The notes under the pieces: model-generated
Told to the model about the DNA's origin: nothing
The model's input: the letters and a program-made list of their open reading frames with translations, nothing else
The model's database searches: none
Source of the DNA: Gammaproteobacteria bacterium
GTDB taxonomy: Bacteria > Pseudomonadota > Gammaproteobacteria > Eutrophobiales > Eutrophobiaceae
DNA: 64,000 nt
Assembly: GCA_004297165.1 (NCBI GenBank)
Contig: SCUJ01000008.1
Coordinates: 62,001-126,000 of the forward strand
Direction: 5' to 3'
Program-made: the position numbers and the translations under genes
In this document: positions 52,766 through 61,847 of the stretch, piece after piece
How the letters are laid out: each line of letters starts with the position of its first letter
Position numbering within the stretch: the first letter of the stretch is position 1

Positions 52766-54933
52766 TAATTTGTTTCCGCCTTTAGTATATGCGCCTGCGC
52801 GACGATATAGGCGCGGATCGCTTCGATCTGTGCGGCATCCATCACCTCGGCGAAAGATACCATGCCCTTTTCCTTGAGATTGCCTTCGCCCACCACCGCA
52901 CGCCAGGACTCCGCGGTCAGGTTCATCGGGCTGTAGCGCAGATCCGCGATGACCCCGGAACTGACCCCGGAATCCCCGTGACAGGCCCCGCAGTAACCAT
53001 GATAGAGCGCCCAGCCTTGTTGAATGGTCGCGGCATCGGCGGATTGCTCCGGCGGATTCAAGACCCGCTCGGGCAGCGGCGCTGCGGGCGGCAGGGTCGC
53101 CGCGCCGTTCAGTTTGAAGGCCAGCACCCGGCTGAGGTTGCGTTTCTGCGAGGCCTTGTGAGAGATCGGTCCGGGCGCGACGCCGAAGATGCCGCCCCAA
53201 CCGGCCGCGACCGCGATGTATTGCTCGCCATTCACCGTATAACTGACCGGACCTGCGAGCACGCCGGATTGTGCGTCCATGGACCAGAGGCGTTCGCCAT
53301 TGTCCGCGCGATAGATGACAAATTCACCCGCGCCTTTGCCCTGGATCAGCAGATTCCCGGCCGTGGTGAGGATGCCGCCATTCCACGCCTCCTCATGCTG
53401 CACGCGCCAGACCTCCTTCTGTGCTGCCGGGTCCCAGGCGGCGAGGTGACCCACGACGCCCTGGATGATCTGATCGCGTACCGCAGGGTCCGGCGGCAGG
53501 CTGGCATCGGCCATTGAGATCCCTGTGTTGTATCCCAGCGCGTTAACCTTGTAATCCTTCACGGCGCTGTAGACGAAACCCGCCTCCTGTACCGGGATGT
53601 AGACCAGTCCCGTCAACGGACTGAAGGACATGGGTTGCCAGCTATGTGCGCCCGCGGGTCCGGGCATGGCGATCCAGGGTTTGCCGGCCGTACGGTACCG
53701 GGCCCCGGGATTTTCAATGGGCCGGCCGGTGCTCATGTCGATGCCGGTCGCCCAGTTGAGATTAATGAATGGATTGGCCGAGATGAGTTCGCCGGTCGCG
53801 CGATCAAGCACATAAAAGTAACCGTTCTTCGGGGCCTGCATCAGGACCTTGCGCGAGGTCCCCTCGAGGATCAGGTCCGCGAGGATGATGTGCTGGGTCG
53901 CTGTGTAGTCCCAGTTATCTCCGGGCGTGGTCTGATAATGCCAGACGTATTCGCCGGTTTCGGCCTTCAACGCGACGATGGAGGACAGGAACAGGTTGTC
54001 GCCGCCGCCGGGACTGCGGATGTCGCGATCCCACGGCGAGCCGTTGCCCACGCCGATGTAGAGCAGATCGAGCTCCGGGTCATAGGCCATGGAATCCCAG
54101 ACCGTGCCCCCGCCGCCCTGCGTCCACCATTCGCCGTTCCAGGTCTTGGCGGCCATCTCCAGCGCGTGATTCTCGAAGCCGTCCGCGGGATTGCCGGGCA
54201 CGGTGTAAAAACGCCAGAGCTGCTCGCCCGTGCCGGCGTCGTAGGCGGTGACATAACCGCGCACGCCGAATTCCGCGCCGCCGTTCCCGATGATCACCTT
54301 GCCGTCGATGATCCGGGGCGCACCCGTGATCGTGTAGGACCTGGATTGATCCACGGTGACCACCTCCCAGGCAACCTTGCCGCTCCCGGCATCGAGCGCC
54401 ACCAGACGGCCATCCAGCGTGCCTAGGTAAACGCGGTTGCCCCACACCGCGGCGCCCCGGTTGACCGAATCGCAACAGGCCTTAACCCCGGTGGCGCGCG
54501 GCACCTTCGGGTCGTAGGTCCAGAGGAGTCTGCCGGTCGCCGCATCGAGCGCCTTGACCATGCTCCAGGCGGTGGTCACGAACATCCGCCCATCCACCAC
54601 GATGGGCGTGGATTCCTGGCCCCGGTTCGTATCCAGATCGAAAGACCAGGCAAGGCCAAGTGCGCCGATATTTTCGACATTAATCTGATCGAGCGGACTG
54701 AAGCGCTGCTCGCTGTAAGTGCGCCCGTGGGTCAGCCAGTTGCCCGGTTCCGCATCGGCGTTGACAAGCCGCGCGGCATCCACGGCTGCGGAGGCCATCG
54801 CCTTGACCTGCGGGGGCGGGCTCTCCGGGGTTTGCGTCTGGGCCGGCTGGTCCTGTGAACAACCGCTGAGCAAACTGAACAGCGCGCCTGTCAGCGCTGA
54901 ATGGACGATGCTGCGCGAGTGGTGCTTGAACAT
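52765..54933 (-). CDS. PQQ-dependent quinohemoprotein alcohol dehydrogenase (second paralogue, lipoprotein)
   Basis: 722 aa from the ATG at 54933 (GGGGGAA upstream). Lipobox LLSGC lies near residue 24. The propeller shows DAATGRLLWTYDPKVPRATG, the vicinal disulfide pair in VKACCDSVNRG, and the catalytic Asp in GDNWDYTATQ. The C-terminal cytochrome c site is CGACHG with GMVSF as probable distal Met. It is clearly related to the gene at 22463 but differs in the substrate-side loops and linker, so it is an older paralogue. It stands alone between the MshQ-like gene and a divergent SHOCT gene. Confidence 0.9.
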   Translation of the reverse strand: MFKHHSRSIVHSALTGALFSLLSGCSQDQPAQTQTPESPPPQVKAMASAAVDAARLVNADAEPGNWLTHGRTYSEQRFSPLDQINVENIGALGLAWSFDLDTNRGQESTPIVVDGRMFVTTAWSMVKALDAATGRLLWTYDPKVPRATGVKACCDSVNRGAAVWGNRVYLGTLDGRLVALDAGSGKVAWEVVTVDQSRSYTITGAPRIIDGKVIIGNGGAEFGVRGYVTAYDAGTGEQLWRFYTVPGNPADGFENHALEMAAKTWNGEWWTQGGGGTVWDSMAYDPELDLLYIGVGNGSPWDRDIRSPGGGDNLFLSSIVALKAETGEYVWHYQTTPGDNWDYTATQHIILADLILEGTSRKVLMQAPKNGYFYVLDRATGELISANPFINLNWATGIDMSTGRPIENPGARYRTAGKPWIAMPGPAGAHSWQPMSFSPLTGLVYIPVQEAGFVYSAVKDYKVNALGYNTGISMADASLPPDPAVRDQIIQGVVGHLAAWDPAAQKEVWRVQHEEAWNGGILTTAGNLLIQGKGAGEFVIYRADNGERLWSMDAQSGVLAGPVSYTVNGEQYIAVAAGWGGIFGVAPGPISHKASQKRNLSRVLAFKLNGAATLPPAAPLPERVLNPPEQSADAATIQQGWALYHGYCGACHGDSGVSSGVIADLRYSPMNLTAESWRAVVGEGNLKEKGMVSFAEVMDAAQIEAIRAYIVAQAHILKAETN

Positions 54934-55108
54934 GCAGAGTTCCCCCGGGTGATTTTTTCGCTGGAGTATATTATATACCCGCAAGTTTGAATTGGGCCGC
55001 GCGGCGTGCATCGCGCGCCACCGCCGAATTGCTGGTAGACTATCGCGCCATAATTCTTATCCGACCGCGATTGAATGCGGGTACTTCCATAATAACGAGG
55101 TGGAAACG

Positions 55109-56308
55109 ATGTTCTGTTTGATTCCTGATTCCTGTCGCCCGCGCCGGGGTAACTCCAAGGTCGGCGACCTGTTGCTTGGCGGCCTGCTGACCGCGTTCCT
55201 GCTCGCCGGGACACATCCCGCCGCCGCGGTGGACCTGCTCTCGCCCTTCAAAAATCTCCTCGGCAGCGATGACTCGACCATCATCTGGCGGGACAACGGC
55301 GCCTTCGTGAAGATCACGGAACAGGATTGGGATCGCAAACACACCAAGGCGCCCCGAAATCAGCATCCGGCGCAGATCAATCCGAACGAACTGGCCCTGG
55401 CGCTCGCCGCCATCGAGACCTGGGATACCGAGGGTCTCTCCAACCGCCAGATTCATGTCTTCAGTCAGCATTCAATCCAGCAACTGGTCCCGCCCCTGGT
55501 GGAGGCGCTGAATCGCGCCGACCCGGATCAGGACGTGGTCTTCGCCATCACCGACGAACATGAAGAGCTGTCAGGTGTGCGCACCACGGCCGGCCGCATG
55601 TTCATGCAAGATGGCGAACTCAACATCATCTTCGGCGATGTACTCGCCTCCGGCGGCTATGACGACGACACCAGTCACTACGCCAAACCGCATCGCGCCG
55701 GCAAACGCATGGAATCCCTGAGCCGTTCCACCCGCGTGGCCGCAGGCCCTGGTATGCGTCTCTGGGAGACCGAATTTTCCTCGCGCGACGACTGGCTGAT
55801 CGTCCACATGGGTCAGACGGAGGCCGCCTACCGCGGTGCCCCGATACAATCAATCTCGCCGCCGGTTCAGGCGCAATCGACCGCGCGTGTCGCCCCCGCC
55901 GCCTCGGTGGCCTCGGCGCCGGTAAGCGGGGATCAGTTACAGCGCTGGCAGCAGCGGGAAGAGATGGCCAGGGCGCGAAAACAGATGGAAGCAACCCAGG
56001 GCGCGGCCCCGGCGGTCGTCGCCCCGGCAGCGCCAGCGCCTGCCCCGGTCGCGACTACGCCCGCCCCGGCAGCGCGTCCTGTCCCAGTCACGGTGCGGAC
56101 GCCAGCGCCAACAGCGAGCGCCGCGCCGCCCATCGCCACCGCTGTGCAAACCGCGCCGGTCTATAACTCCAGCCTGCCCACGGCGGAGTCCCATAACGAC
56201 AAGCGAGTCGATGAGCGTTTGACCACGCTCAAGTCGCTGCACGACCGGGGACTCATCACCAAGGATGAGTTTGACGCCAAACGGCGGGAGATCCTGGATC
56301 AGTTATAG
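55109..56308 (+). CDS. SHOCT-domain protein with Ala/Pro-rich linker
   Basis: 399 aa from the ATG at 55109 (GAGGTGG upstream). A probable signal or anchor segment is VGDLLLGGLLTAFLLAGTHPAAA. Residues 50-240 form a soluble domain (DDSTIIWRDNGAFVKITEQD, LVPPLVEALNRADPDQDVVFAI). A long Ala/Pro/Val linker follows at about 250-350. The last 35 residues (VDERLTTLKSLHDRGLITKD) are a SHOCT helix pair, usually an oligomerisation or membrane-associated module. The middle domain is not one I recognise. The 3' end overlaps the convergent CaiB gene by 6 bp. Confidence 0.7.
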   Translation: MFCLIPDSCRPRRGNSKVGDLLLGGLLTAFLLAGTHPAAAVDLLSPFKNLLGSDDSTIIWRDNGAFVKITEQDWDRKHTKAPRNQHPAQINPNELALALAAIETWDTEGLSNRQIHVFSQHSIQQLVPPLVEALNRADPDQDVVFAITDEHEELSGVRTTAGRMFMQDGELNIIFGDVLASGGYDDDTSHYAKPHRAGKRMESLSRSTRVAAGPGMRLWETEFSSRDDWLIVHMGQTEAAYRGAPIQSISPPVQAQSTARVAPAASVASAPVSGDQLQRWQQREEMARARKQMEATQGAAPAVVAPAAPAPAPVATTPAPAARPVPVTVRTPAPTASAAPPIATAVQTAPVYNSSLPTAESHNDKRVDERLTTLKSLHDRGLITKDEFDAKRREILDQL

Positions 56309-57436
56309 GCGCGCGAACGCCAGCACCTCGCCGCTCACCCCCCAGCGTTGCAGACACGCTCTGGCGCCGCCGCAGTCCTTCGGCGCATGCCGGGAAGGCG
56401 TGTGGGAAAAACGCGGAGCCGGCGCGGGGAGGTCCGAAGAGTCAGAGAAGATCCCGCGTGACTTGAGTTGCGGATGTTCCCGGGCCTCGCCCAGATTCAG
56501 GATCGGCGAGACACAGGCATCCGTGCCTTCGAGGCGCCTTGCCCATTCGTCCCGCGTGCGGGTCCGGAAGACCGCGGCGAAGCGTTCCTTGAGCAGTGGC
56601 CAGTTGGCCTCTTCATCCCGTGAGGGGAGCGTTGTCTCATCCAGCCCCAGTCCGGAAACCAGAGCGCGATAGAATTTCGGCTCGATGGCGGCCACCATCA
56701 CATATCTGTCATCGGCCGTCGCGTAACTGCATGCGAAAGGACAGATCCCGTCCATGAGGTTTGTGCCGCGCACGTCGCTCCACATCCCGAGATTGCGCAT
56801 GGCGTGGATCGGCGTGAGCAGGGAAGATACCCCATCGAGCATCGCGGCATCGACCACCTGGCCCACCCCGGTCGCCCGGGCATGCAGCAAGGCGGCTAGC
56901 AATCCTACCGTCAAATACAACGCACCACCGCCAAAATCGCCCACCAGGTTCAGCGGCGGCAGCGGCGGCCGGTCCCCGTAACCCATCGCGTGCAGAGCGC
57001 CGCTGATGGCGAGATAGTTGGGGTCATGGCCTGGGGACTCCGCCAGCGGCCCCGTCTGGCCCCAGCCGGTCATGCGACCGATCACGAGCGCGGGATTGAT
57101 GGCGAGGCAACGGTCCGGTCCGATCCCTAGGCGCTCCAGCACGCCGGGGCGCATGCCTTCGAGGAGCATGTCCGCATGCGTGAGGATCTCCCGCAGATAA
57201 CCCAGATGCACAGGGTTCTTCAGGTCGAGGGTCAGGCGGGAACGGCCACGCATCGTCGCCTCCTCCTGGGGCAGCGCGCCGCGTTCAGCGCCGGGCGGAT
57301 CGATGCGCAGGATCTCCGCGCCCATGTCCGCGAGCAGCATGGCCGTGAAGGGTACAGGTCCGATGGCGGCGAGCTCGATCACCCGCACGCCGCGCAGCGG
57401 CCCGGCGGGCGTGTCCCGTTCGTTGTTCGTGAATTG
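56303..57436 (-). CDS. CaiB/BaiF family: alpha-methylacyl-CoA racemase or CoA-transferase
   Basis: 377 aa from the ATG at 57436 (GGGAGGG upstream). It has PLRGVRVIELAAIGPVPFTAMLLADMGAEI, GGRSRLTLDLKN-like sequence, the LERLGIGPDRC block, and the active-site region GHDPNYLAISGALHAMG. A single-gene protein ending near 380 aa, with GPVPF in place of the GP..A of formyl-CoA transferase, points to alpha-methylacyl-CoA racemase (Amacr), which works on branched or bile-acid-like acyl-CoA. A CoA-transferase role cannot be excluded. Confidence 0.82.
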   Translation of the reverse strand, partial: QFTNNERDTPAGPLRGVRVIELAAIGPVPFTAMLLADMGAEILRIDPPGAERGALPQEEATMRGRSRLTLDLKNPVHLGYLREILTHADMLLEGMRPGVLERLGIGPDRCLAINPALVIGRMTGWGQTGPLAESPGHDPNYLAISGALHAMGYGDRPPLPPLNLVGDFGGGALYLTVGLLAALLHARATGVGQVVDAAMLDGVSSLLTPIHAMRNLGMWSDVRGTNLMDGICPFACSYATADDRYVMVAAIEPKFYRALVSGLGLDETTLPSRDEEANWPLLKERFAAVFRTRTRDEWARRLEGTDACVSPILNLGEAREHPQLKSRGIFSDSSDLPAPAPRFSHTPSRHAPKDCGGARACLQRWGVSGEVLAFARL

Positions 57437-57636
57437 CATGTTGGCCTGATACCCTCCCGGAATTGCGTCGATCTGCCGCGCTCGCAACGGCGCCGGTAGT
57501 ATAGCGGAATTACCCCCAGGGACTGGATTCTGTCATCACCGGATGGGATGACAACCACCTCTTCAAGCTGCTATTGTTAAATCCGGCGAGTTCTTCTTAC
57601 CAACATCAGATCACGATCGTAACCAGGAGAATTGAG

Positions 57637-58230
57637 ATGGCATTTACCTTACCCGCACTGCCCTACGGAAAAAACGACCTGGCGCCGCACATCACCGCCA
57701 ACACCCTGGAATTTCATCATGGCAAGCATCATCAGGCCTATGTGACCAACCTCAACAAACTGCTGGAAGGTCACGCCCTGGCCGGCCAGACGCTTGAGGA
57801 GGTGATCAAGAAATCCACCGGAGACGCGAAACATGCCGGCATCTTCAACAACGCGGCCCAGGTCTGGAACCACACCTTCTACTGGCATTCCATGAAACCA
57901 GGGGGCGGCGGCGCGCCAGCCGGGGCGATCGCGAAAAAGATTGACGCGGATCTCGGCGGTTACAACGCCTTCGTCGAGGCCTTCAAGAACGCCGGCGCCA
58001 CCCAGTTCGGCAGCGGTTGGGCCTGGCTCGTGCTGAACAACGGCAAGCTGGAGATCACGAAGACCGGCAACGCCGACACGCCCATCGCTCACGGGATCAA
58101 GCCCCTGCTGACAGTGGACGTCTGGGAGCACGCCTACTACCTCGATTACCAGAACCGGCGTCCGGATTATCTGGACACCTTCATCAAGCATCTGATCAAC
58201 TGGGATTTCGCGAACGCCAACCTGGGGTAG
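57637..58230 (+). CDS. sodB: Superoxide dismutase [Fe]
   Basis: 197 aa from the ATG at 57637 (AGGAG 9 nt upstream). Metal ligands are His27 (in FHHGKHH), the His of QVWNHTFYWH, and D and H of DVWEHAYY. NNAAQVWNHTFYW with Gln in that position and TQFGSGWAWL identify the iron form. It is cytoplasmic, since no signal peptide is present, and would protect against superoxide made by the flavin and tungsten enzymes encoded nearby. Confidence 0.96.
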   Translation: MAFTLPALPYGKNDLAPHITANTLEFHHGKHHQAYVTNLNKLLEGHALAGQTLEEVIKKSTGDAKHAGIFNNAAQVWNHTFYWHSMKPGGGGAPAGAIAKKIDADLGGYNAFVEAFKNAGATQFGSGWAWLVLNNGKLEITKTGNADTPIAHGIKPLLTVDVWEHAYYLDYQNRRPDYLDTFIKHLINWDFANANLG

Positions 58231-58367
58231 ACGCCATGGGCACGTCTGCGTGCCTGCGCGGTCAGCGGGAGGGGACGGTAATCAGCCGTTCCCTGCATGC
58301 GATATCAACCTGTAGCGATTGTAGCGAGAAGGGGGCGTCACGCGCCTGGTTCAGCCTGCGCCTATGG

Positions 58368-59276
58368 TCAGTTATCCAAAATGGTTTCATTTTCGGGGCA
58401 TAACACCATGTCACCTATACGCACCGAAATATTTTTCTGTTCGTCCGCTGAAAGAACCCTGGGAAAACAAATGTGATAACCGCACAGGCCGTCATGGCCA
58501 GGTAACGCTTTTGCAATATCTTCACGGTATAACTTCGCAATCCCTGAGGCGAAAAGGTCTTCGCCCAGCAGGACGTCAACTACAAGAGGCGAATTATCAT
58601 GTTTTCGGCATGCCCAGCCGTGGATTTCATTTGCGGAGATGCCATCGATATGACCATGGAAGTTGTTAAATAGCGAACGGTTCACCCAGCGTCGATAATT
58701 GCTGTTACCCTCTCTGATGAAATCAACAGCTCGCTGCTTATCAAGGCCGTGCAGATTCAGATGTGCGCAGAATTCAGTTACCCATTGTTCCGGTTCCCCG
58801 ACAATCTCGCTGTATTGAGTGATAACGGTGGGCAAGCCGGCGAACCGGCTTCTTAAGTCGAGCATCAGATAAGCAACCCAGGTCTGAATGTAGCTGATTA
58901 AATATGGTTGCCCGACTATCTGCGACCGGCGTTTCGCGACCTCATTAAAGTTTTTTTTGATGTAGAGAATGCAGGGGTTCGTAAATTTTCCCGCTTGCAT
59001 GACAAAAGTGCTGCTGAGGAACGGGTATTTTAAACCCCAGTAAGGATGTCTGTTTGACTCCGCGATAAATGAGTTAATCGCAACATCATTATTTTCCTTG
59101 AAGATGATTTTAACTATGGGGTTTTCGTAATTCGGCTTGGTGATGCTGTCCCCCATATGGATCCCCATGTGATGAAGCAGACCCGCGAGGAGTGACGTTC
59201 CGCCTCTGGCGACCCCGACCACGATAAACGTGGCCGGGGTCGAATTTTGGAATTTTTCGCAGTTTCTGAAAATCAT
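58368..59276 (-). CDS. Sulfotransferase-like protein with C-terminal accessory domain (AT-rich)
   Basis: 302 aa. The PAPS-binding P-loop-like motif VVGVARGGTSLLAGLLHHMG starts near 18; LPTVITQYSEIVGEPEQWV fits the later sulfotransferase core. Residues 205-290 (IDGISANEIHGWACRKHDN to GYHICFPRVLS) form a separate beta-rich domain of a type seen in polysaccharide-modifying proteins. The gene is clearly AT-richer (two lines counted at 37 and 47 % GC) than its neighbours (about 67 %), so it was probably acquired. No partner genes are nearby. Confidence 0.7.
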   Translation of the reverse strand: MIFRNCEKFQNSTPATFIVVGVARGGTSLLAGLLHHMGIHMGDSITKPNYENPIVKIIFKENNDVAINSFIAESNRHPYWGLKYPFLSSTFVMQAGKFTNPCILYIKKNFNEVAKRRSQIVGQPYLISYIQTWVAYLMLDLRSRFAGLPTVITQYSEIVGEPEQWVTEFCAHLNLHGLDKQRAVDFIREGNSNYRRWVNRSLFNNFHGHIDGISANEIHGWACRKHDNSPLVVDVLLGEDLFASGIAKLYREDIAKALPGHDGLCGYHICFPRVLSADEQKNISVRIGDMVLCPENETILDN

Positions 59277-59356
59277 GATTACCCTGTCTTCTTGGGCGGT
59301 TTTAGCTTACGCACATGGTTCCTGCCTGCCCAGGGATGACATTCGTTCAGGTCTCC

Positions 59357-59779
59357 TCAAGTCCGTTTGATCGCCGCAAGCAGCGGTTGCATTCCTCCAA
59401 CATAATCGATCCCCACGGCGGCGGCGTCCAGCACCGCGCCGGAGTGTTCGCGGATGGTCTCCAGCAGCAATTGCCGATTGCAGGGATCGAGCAGGCCGCA
59501 GACATGGGTAGCGTCAATCGCGGCGAGGCGCTCGCGCAGTTCCCGCGGATCGAGGATTGCATTGCGGCCCAGAGACCAGGCGCGGACGTGCGCCACTCTT
59601 GTATGAAGTGAGTGTAGCAAGCCGGGGTTATGGCGCTGTTGCAGGACCAGGAGCAGGCGGCTGTCGGGATTCAGCTCCGCTTCGATCCCCGTACTCGCGA
59701 TAACCCCGCGGCTGCCCAGCGCCGTGCAGGTCCCGAGGGCAACGGAGCCGATCAGCAATTCCCGGCGGGTGAGACTCAT
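59357..59779 (-). CDS. Small Tat-signal protein linked to a cresol-dehydrogenase-type operon
   Basis: 140 aa from the ATG at 59779, which overlaps the cytochrome stop (ATGA). The leader SLTRRELLIGSVALGTCTAL is a twin-arginine-type signal. The mature part (LLLVLQQRHNPGLLHSLHTR, RNAILDPRELRERLAAIDAT, CGLLDPCNRQLL) has no family I recognise. Conserved translational coupling to the cytochrome suggests a role in assembly or electron transfer of the flavocytochrome (inference). Confidence 0.65.
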   Translation of the reverse strand: MSLTRRELLIGSVALGTCTALGSRGVIASTGIEAELNPDSRLLLVLQQRHNPGLLHSLHTRVAHVRAWSLGRNAILDPRELRERLAAIDATHVCGLLDPCNRQLLLETIREHSGAVLDAAAVGIDYVGGMQPLLAAIKRT

Positions 59780-60108
59780 GGCGCGGTTGCCTTCGGCGCC
59801 GGCTGGCGGTTGATCCATTCTGTCAGCGCCGCGAGCTCGGCGTCGCTGATCTCCGAGTGCGTGAAGGGCGGCATCCGGCCGTGCGAGTTGCGGGTCCAGG
59901 TGTCGATCAATTCACGCGGGAGGTTGCGCCCGAACAGTACGGGCCCGACCGCCGCCTTCTCATGACAATAACCACAGGTGGAGTCCCAGAGGGCAGCGCT
60001 GTCCGTCCACTGTCCGGCGACCCCGGCGGTCGCGGGAATGCTGATGGCGCAGGCAATTACTGCAATCATCATCAGAATTCCGGACACAGGATTTTTCCGC
60101 GTGGGCAT
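59776..60108 (-). CDS. Cytochrome c subunit of a p-cresol-methylhydroxylase-type enzyme
   Basis: 110 aa from the ATG at 60108; an ATG at 60117 is the alternative. The leader TRKNPVSGILMMIAVIACAI functions as a signal peptide. Its first codons come from a palindromic repeat. The heme site is CGYCH (C45, C48, H49), with Met79 in HGRMPPF as the likely distal ligand. Size and position next to the flavoprotein match PchC-like subunits, which take electrons from FAD. The frame continues upstream to 60663 without a credible start, through the repeats and an antisense shadow of the flavoprotein. Confidence 0.8.
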   Translation of the reverse strand: MPTRKNPVSGILMMIAVIACAISIPATAGVAGQWTDSAALWDSTCGYCHEKAAVGPVLFGRNLPRELIDTWTRNSHGRMPPFTHSEISDAELAALTEWINRQPAPKATAP

Positions 60109-60223
60109 ACAAAACATGCCCACCCTACGAAGCTTGCTCGCGAAGTCGCGAAACGCGCGTAGGTTGGGCGGAATGAAATGCAGCCCAACATTGTTTTTCC
60201 GCGTGGGCATACAAGACATGCCC
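60101..60223. repeat. Three palindromic repeat units between flavoprotein and cytochrome genes
   Basis: Unit 1: GTGGGCAT (60101-60108) with ATGCCCAC (60116-60123). Unit 2: GTTGGGC (60163-60169) with GCCCAAC (60183-60189). Unit 3: GGGCAT (60205-60210) with ATGCCC (60218-60223). Units 1 and 3 share the string TTTTTCCGCGTGGGCATACA. They fill most of the 194-bp gap of the operon. Confidence 0.65.
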
Positions 60224-60302
60224 CTAACAGTCTTGGCGTGCTTGGCGACTTGGCGAGACCAACAATCGTCCTCCATATGCCCACAAATTCTGCCGAGGAG
60301 CC

Positions 60303-61814
60303 TCATATTTGAATCCCCGATTTGCCGGGCGCGAGGATGCCGTTCGGATCGAGGGCGCGCTTCAGGCGGCGATTGACTTCGAGATTGGTCGCGCCGTGCA
60401 GGCTCGCCACGAGATCCATGTAATTCGTGCCGGTGCGGTAGATCCCGTAACCCGCCGCCGTGAATTCGCGGATGAGGCGCCGCATGCAGGCATCGGCGCG
60501 TTGCGATTCCTCCGCACTGGCGGGATTGAAGACGAGCGGCATGACATTCTCGATCTCCCGGCCGATGCAGGTCGCCCCGGTCATGAAATCCAGCCCGTGA
60601 TCGCTCATGATGGACTTGGCCAGGTGGTGCTGATTGCGCATGTCGGCGCCGCGATTCGGACACACCGGCGCGAACCAGGCGAGCCCCCCGCCTTCGGTCC
60701 AGTTTAAAAGCCGGAAGGTCTCCAGGCTGAGTTCGTTGACCTGCATCGGGTCGTGGATATCCGGGATCACCACGGCGCCGGATTGCTCGAAGGCCGCGGT
60801 CACGACGCGCGAATTCACCTCGACGATCTCCGGACGCCCGTAGAGCGAGAAGGAATACATCCAGGGCGTGATGCCGCGCTCGCGCGCGGCGGCGAAGATC
60901 CGCGCGTCCGGCACGGCGCCGGGTCCGTCATGGAGGTCCGCCTTCCGGACAAAGGAGGTGAGGGCGAGGGCGGCATTGAACAGCACGCCGAAATTGCCGA
61001 TGGTGCGATCGAGCCGCAACGGCCGGATGACATCCACGGCCTTCGCGAGATCGGCATCCTCGGGATACTGCACCAGGAAGGTCCGGTGCGCCGGTGGGGC
61101 CGGCATCAGCCAGAGTCCCAGCTTGGTGACGATGCCGAAATTCGACTGGGTGAAGATCCCGTCGAGATAGGGCCCGTAGCCATAGCGATAACACTGCCAG
61201 GAGTTCGAGTTTTCGACCCCGCCGAGGCCGGTCCGCAGAATGGCGCCATCGGCCAGCACCACCTCCATGCCGCAGCAGTGACCGAAGTGATCGCCATAGG
61301 GCGTCTGCCCGCCGCCCCGTTCCAGGGTGTTGCCAACCGGGCCGACCAACGGTCCCGGCGCCGGGAAATCCAGCCACAGCGGAATATTCCGTTCCTTCAA
61401 GTGGTCCTGCAACTGCTGGTAGGTCACGCCCGGCTCGACCAGCGCCGTGCCAAGTTCGGCATCCACATCAAGGATCCGGTTCAGACGCCGCAACTCCAGG
61501 ACCACCTGACCCGGCGTCGCGGGCGTGGCCGAACCATAGCCGAAATTCCTGCCGGTGGAGATCGGCCAGATGGGGATGCGATGGCGATTGCAGATCTTGA
61601 GGATCCCCTGGATCTCTTCGACATTCGCGGGGATGACCACCGCCGAGCAAATCAGGGGCTCGGGCTGCTCGGGCAACATGGCCTTGCGATAAGGCAGCAA
61701 CTGTTCATCGCTGCGAATGACATAGTCCTCGCCGACGATCCGGCCGAACTCCGCAAGCGCGCGCACAAACTCCCGGGCGGAAACCCCCTTGGGCAATATC
61801 TGCGTTGTCGCCAC
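60303..61814 (-). CDS. 4-cresol dehydrogenase-type (VAO/PCMH family) flavoprotein
   Basis: 503 aa. The FAD-binding PP-loop region runs PLICSAVVIPANVEEIQGIL and WPISTGRNFGYGSA. GNTLERGGGQTPYGDHFGH and YLDGIFTQSNFGIVTKLGLW are strongly like p-cresol methylhydroxylase and eugenol hydroxylase. YRTGTNY near the C-terminus (Y459, R460) fits the catalytic Tyr-Arg pair of PCMH. The enzyme would oxidise para-alkylphenols to the alcohol or aldehyde, passing electrons to the cytochrome encoded downstream. It lacks a signal peptide of its own, as PchF-type subunits do. It is 33 bp from the aldehyde oxidoreductase gene on the same strand, so aldehyde product could be handed on. Confidence 0.87.
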   Translation of the reverse strand: MATTQILPKGVSAREFVRALAEFGRIVGEDYVIRSDEQLLPYRKAMLPEQPEPLICSAVVIPANVEEIQGILKICNRHRIPIWPISTGRNFGYGSATPATPGQVVLELRRLNRILDVDAELGTALVEPGVTYQQLQDHLKERNIPLWLDFPAPGPLVGPVGNTLERGGGQTPYGDHFGHCCGMEVVLADGAILRTGLGGVENSNSWQCYRYGYGPYLDGIFTQSNFGIVTKLGLWLMPAPPAHRTFLVQYPEDADLAKAVDVIRPLRLDRTIGNFGVLFNAALALTSFVRKADLHDGPGAVPDARIFAAARERGITPWMYSFSLYGRPEIVEVNSRVVTAAFEQSGAVVIPDIHDPMQVNELSLETFRLLNWTEGGGLAWFAPVCPNRGADMRNQHHLAKSIMSDHGLDFMTGATCIGREIENVMPLVFNPASAEESQRADACMRRLIREFTAAGYGIYRTGTNYMDLVASLHGATNLEVNRRLKRALDPNGILAPGKSGIQI

Positions 61815-61847
61815 GCCCGCGCCGCTCAGGCTACGCTGCGGTGATCC

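Noticed and set aside
55937-56242. Minus-strand frame in the Ala/Pro-rich region of the SHOCT gene
   Set aside because: It is low-complexity antisense sequence produced by the GC-rich linker.
60109-60663. N-terminal extension of the cytochrome frame to 60663
   Set aside because: It runs through palindromic repeats and antisense to the flavoprotein; it has no domain and no ribosome site.
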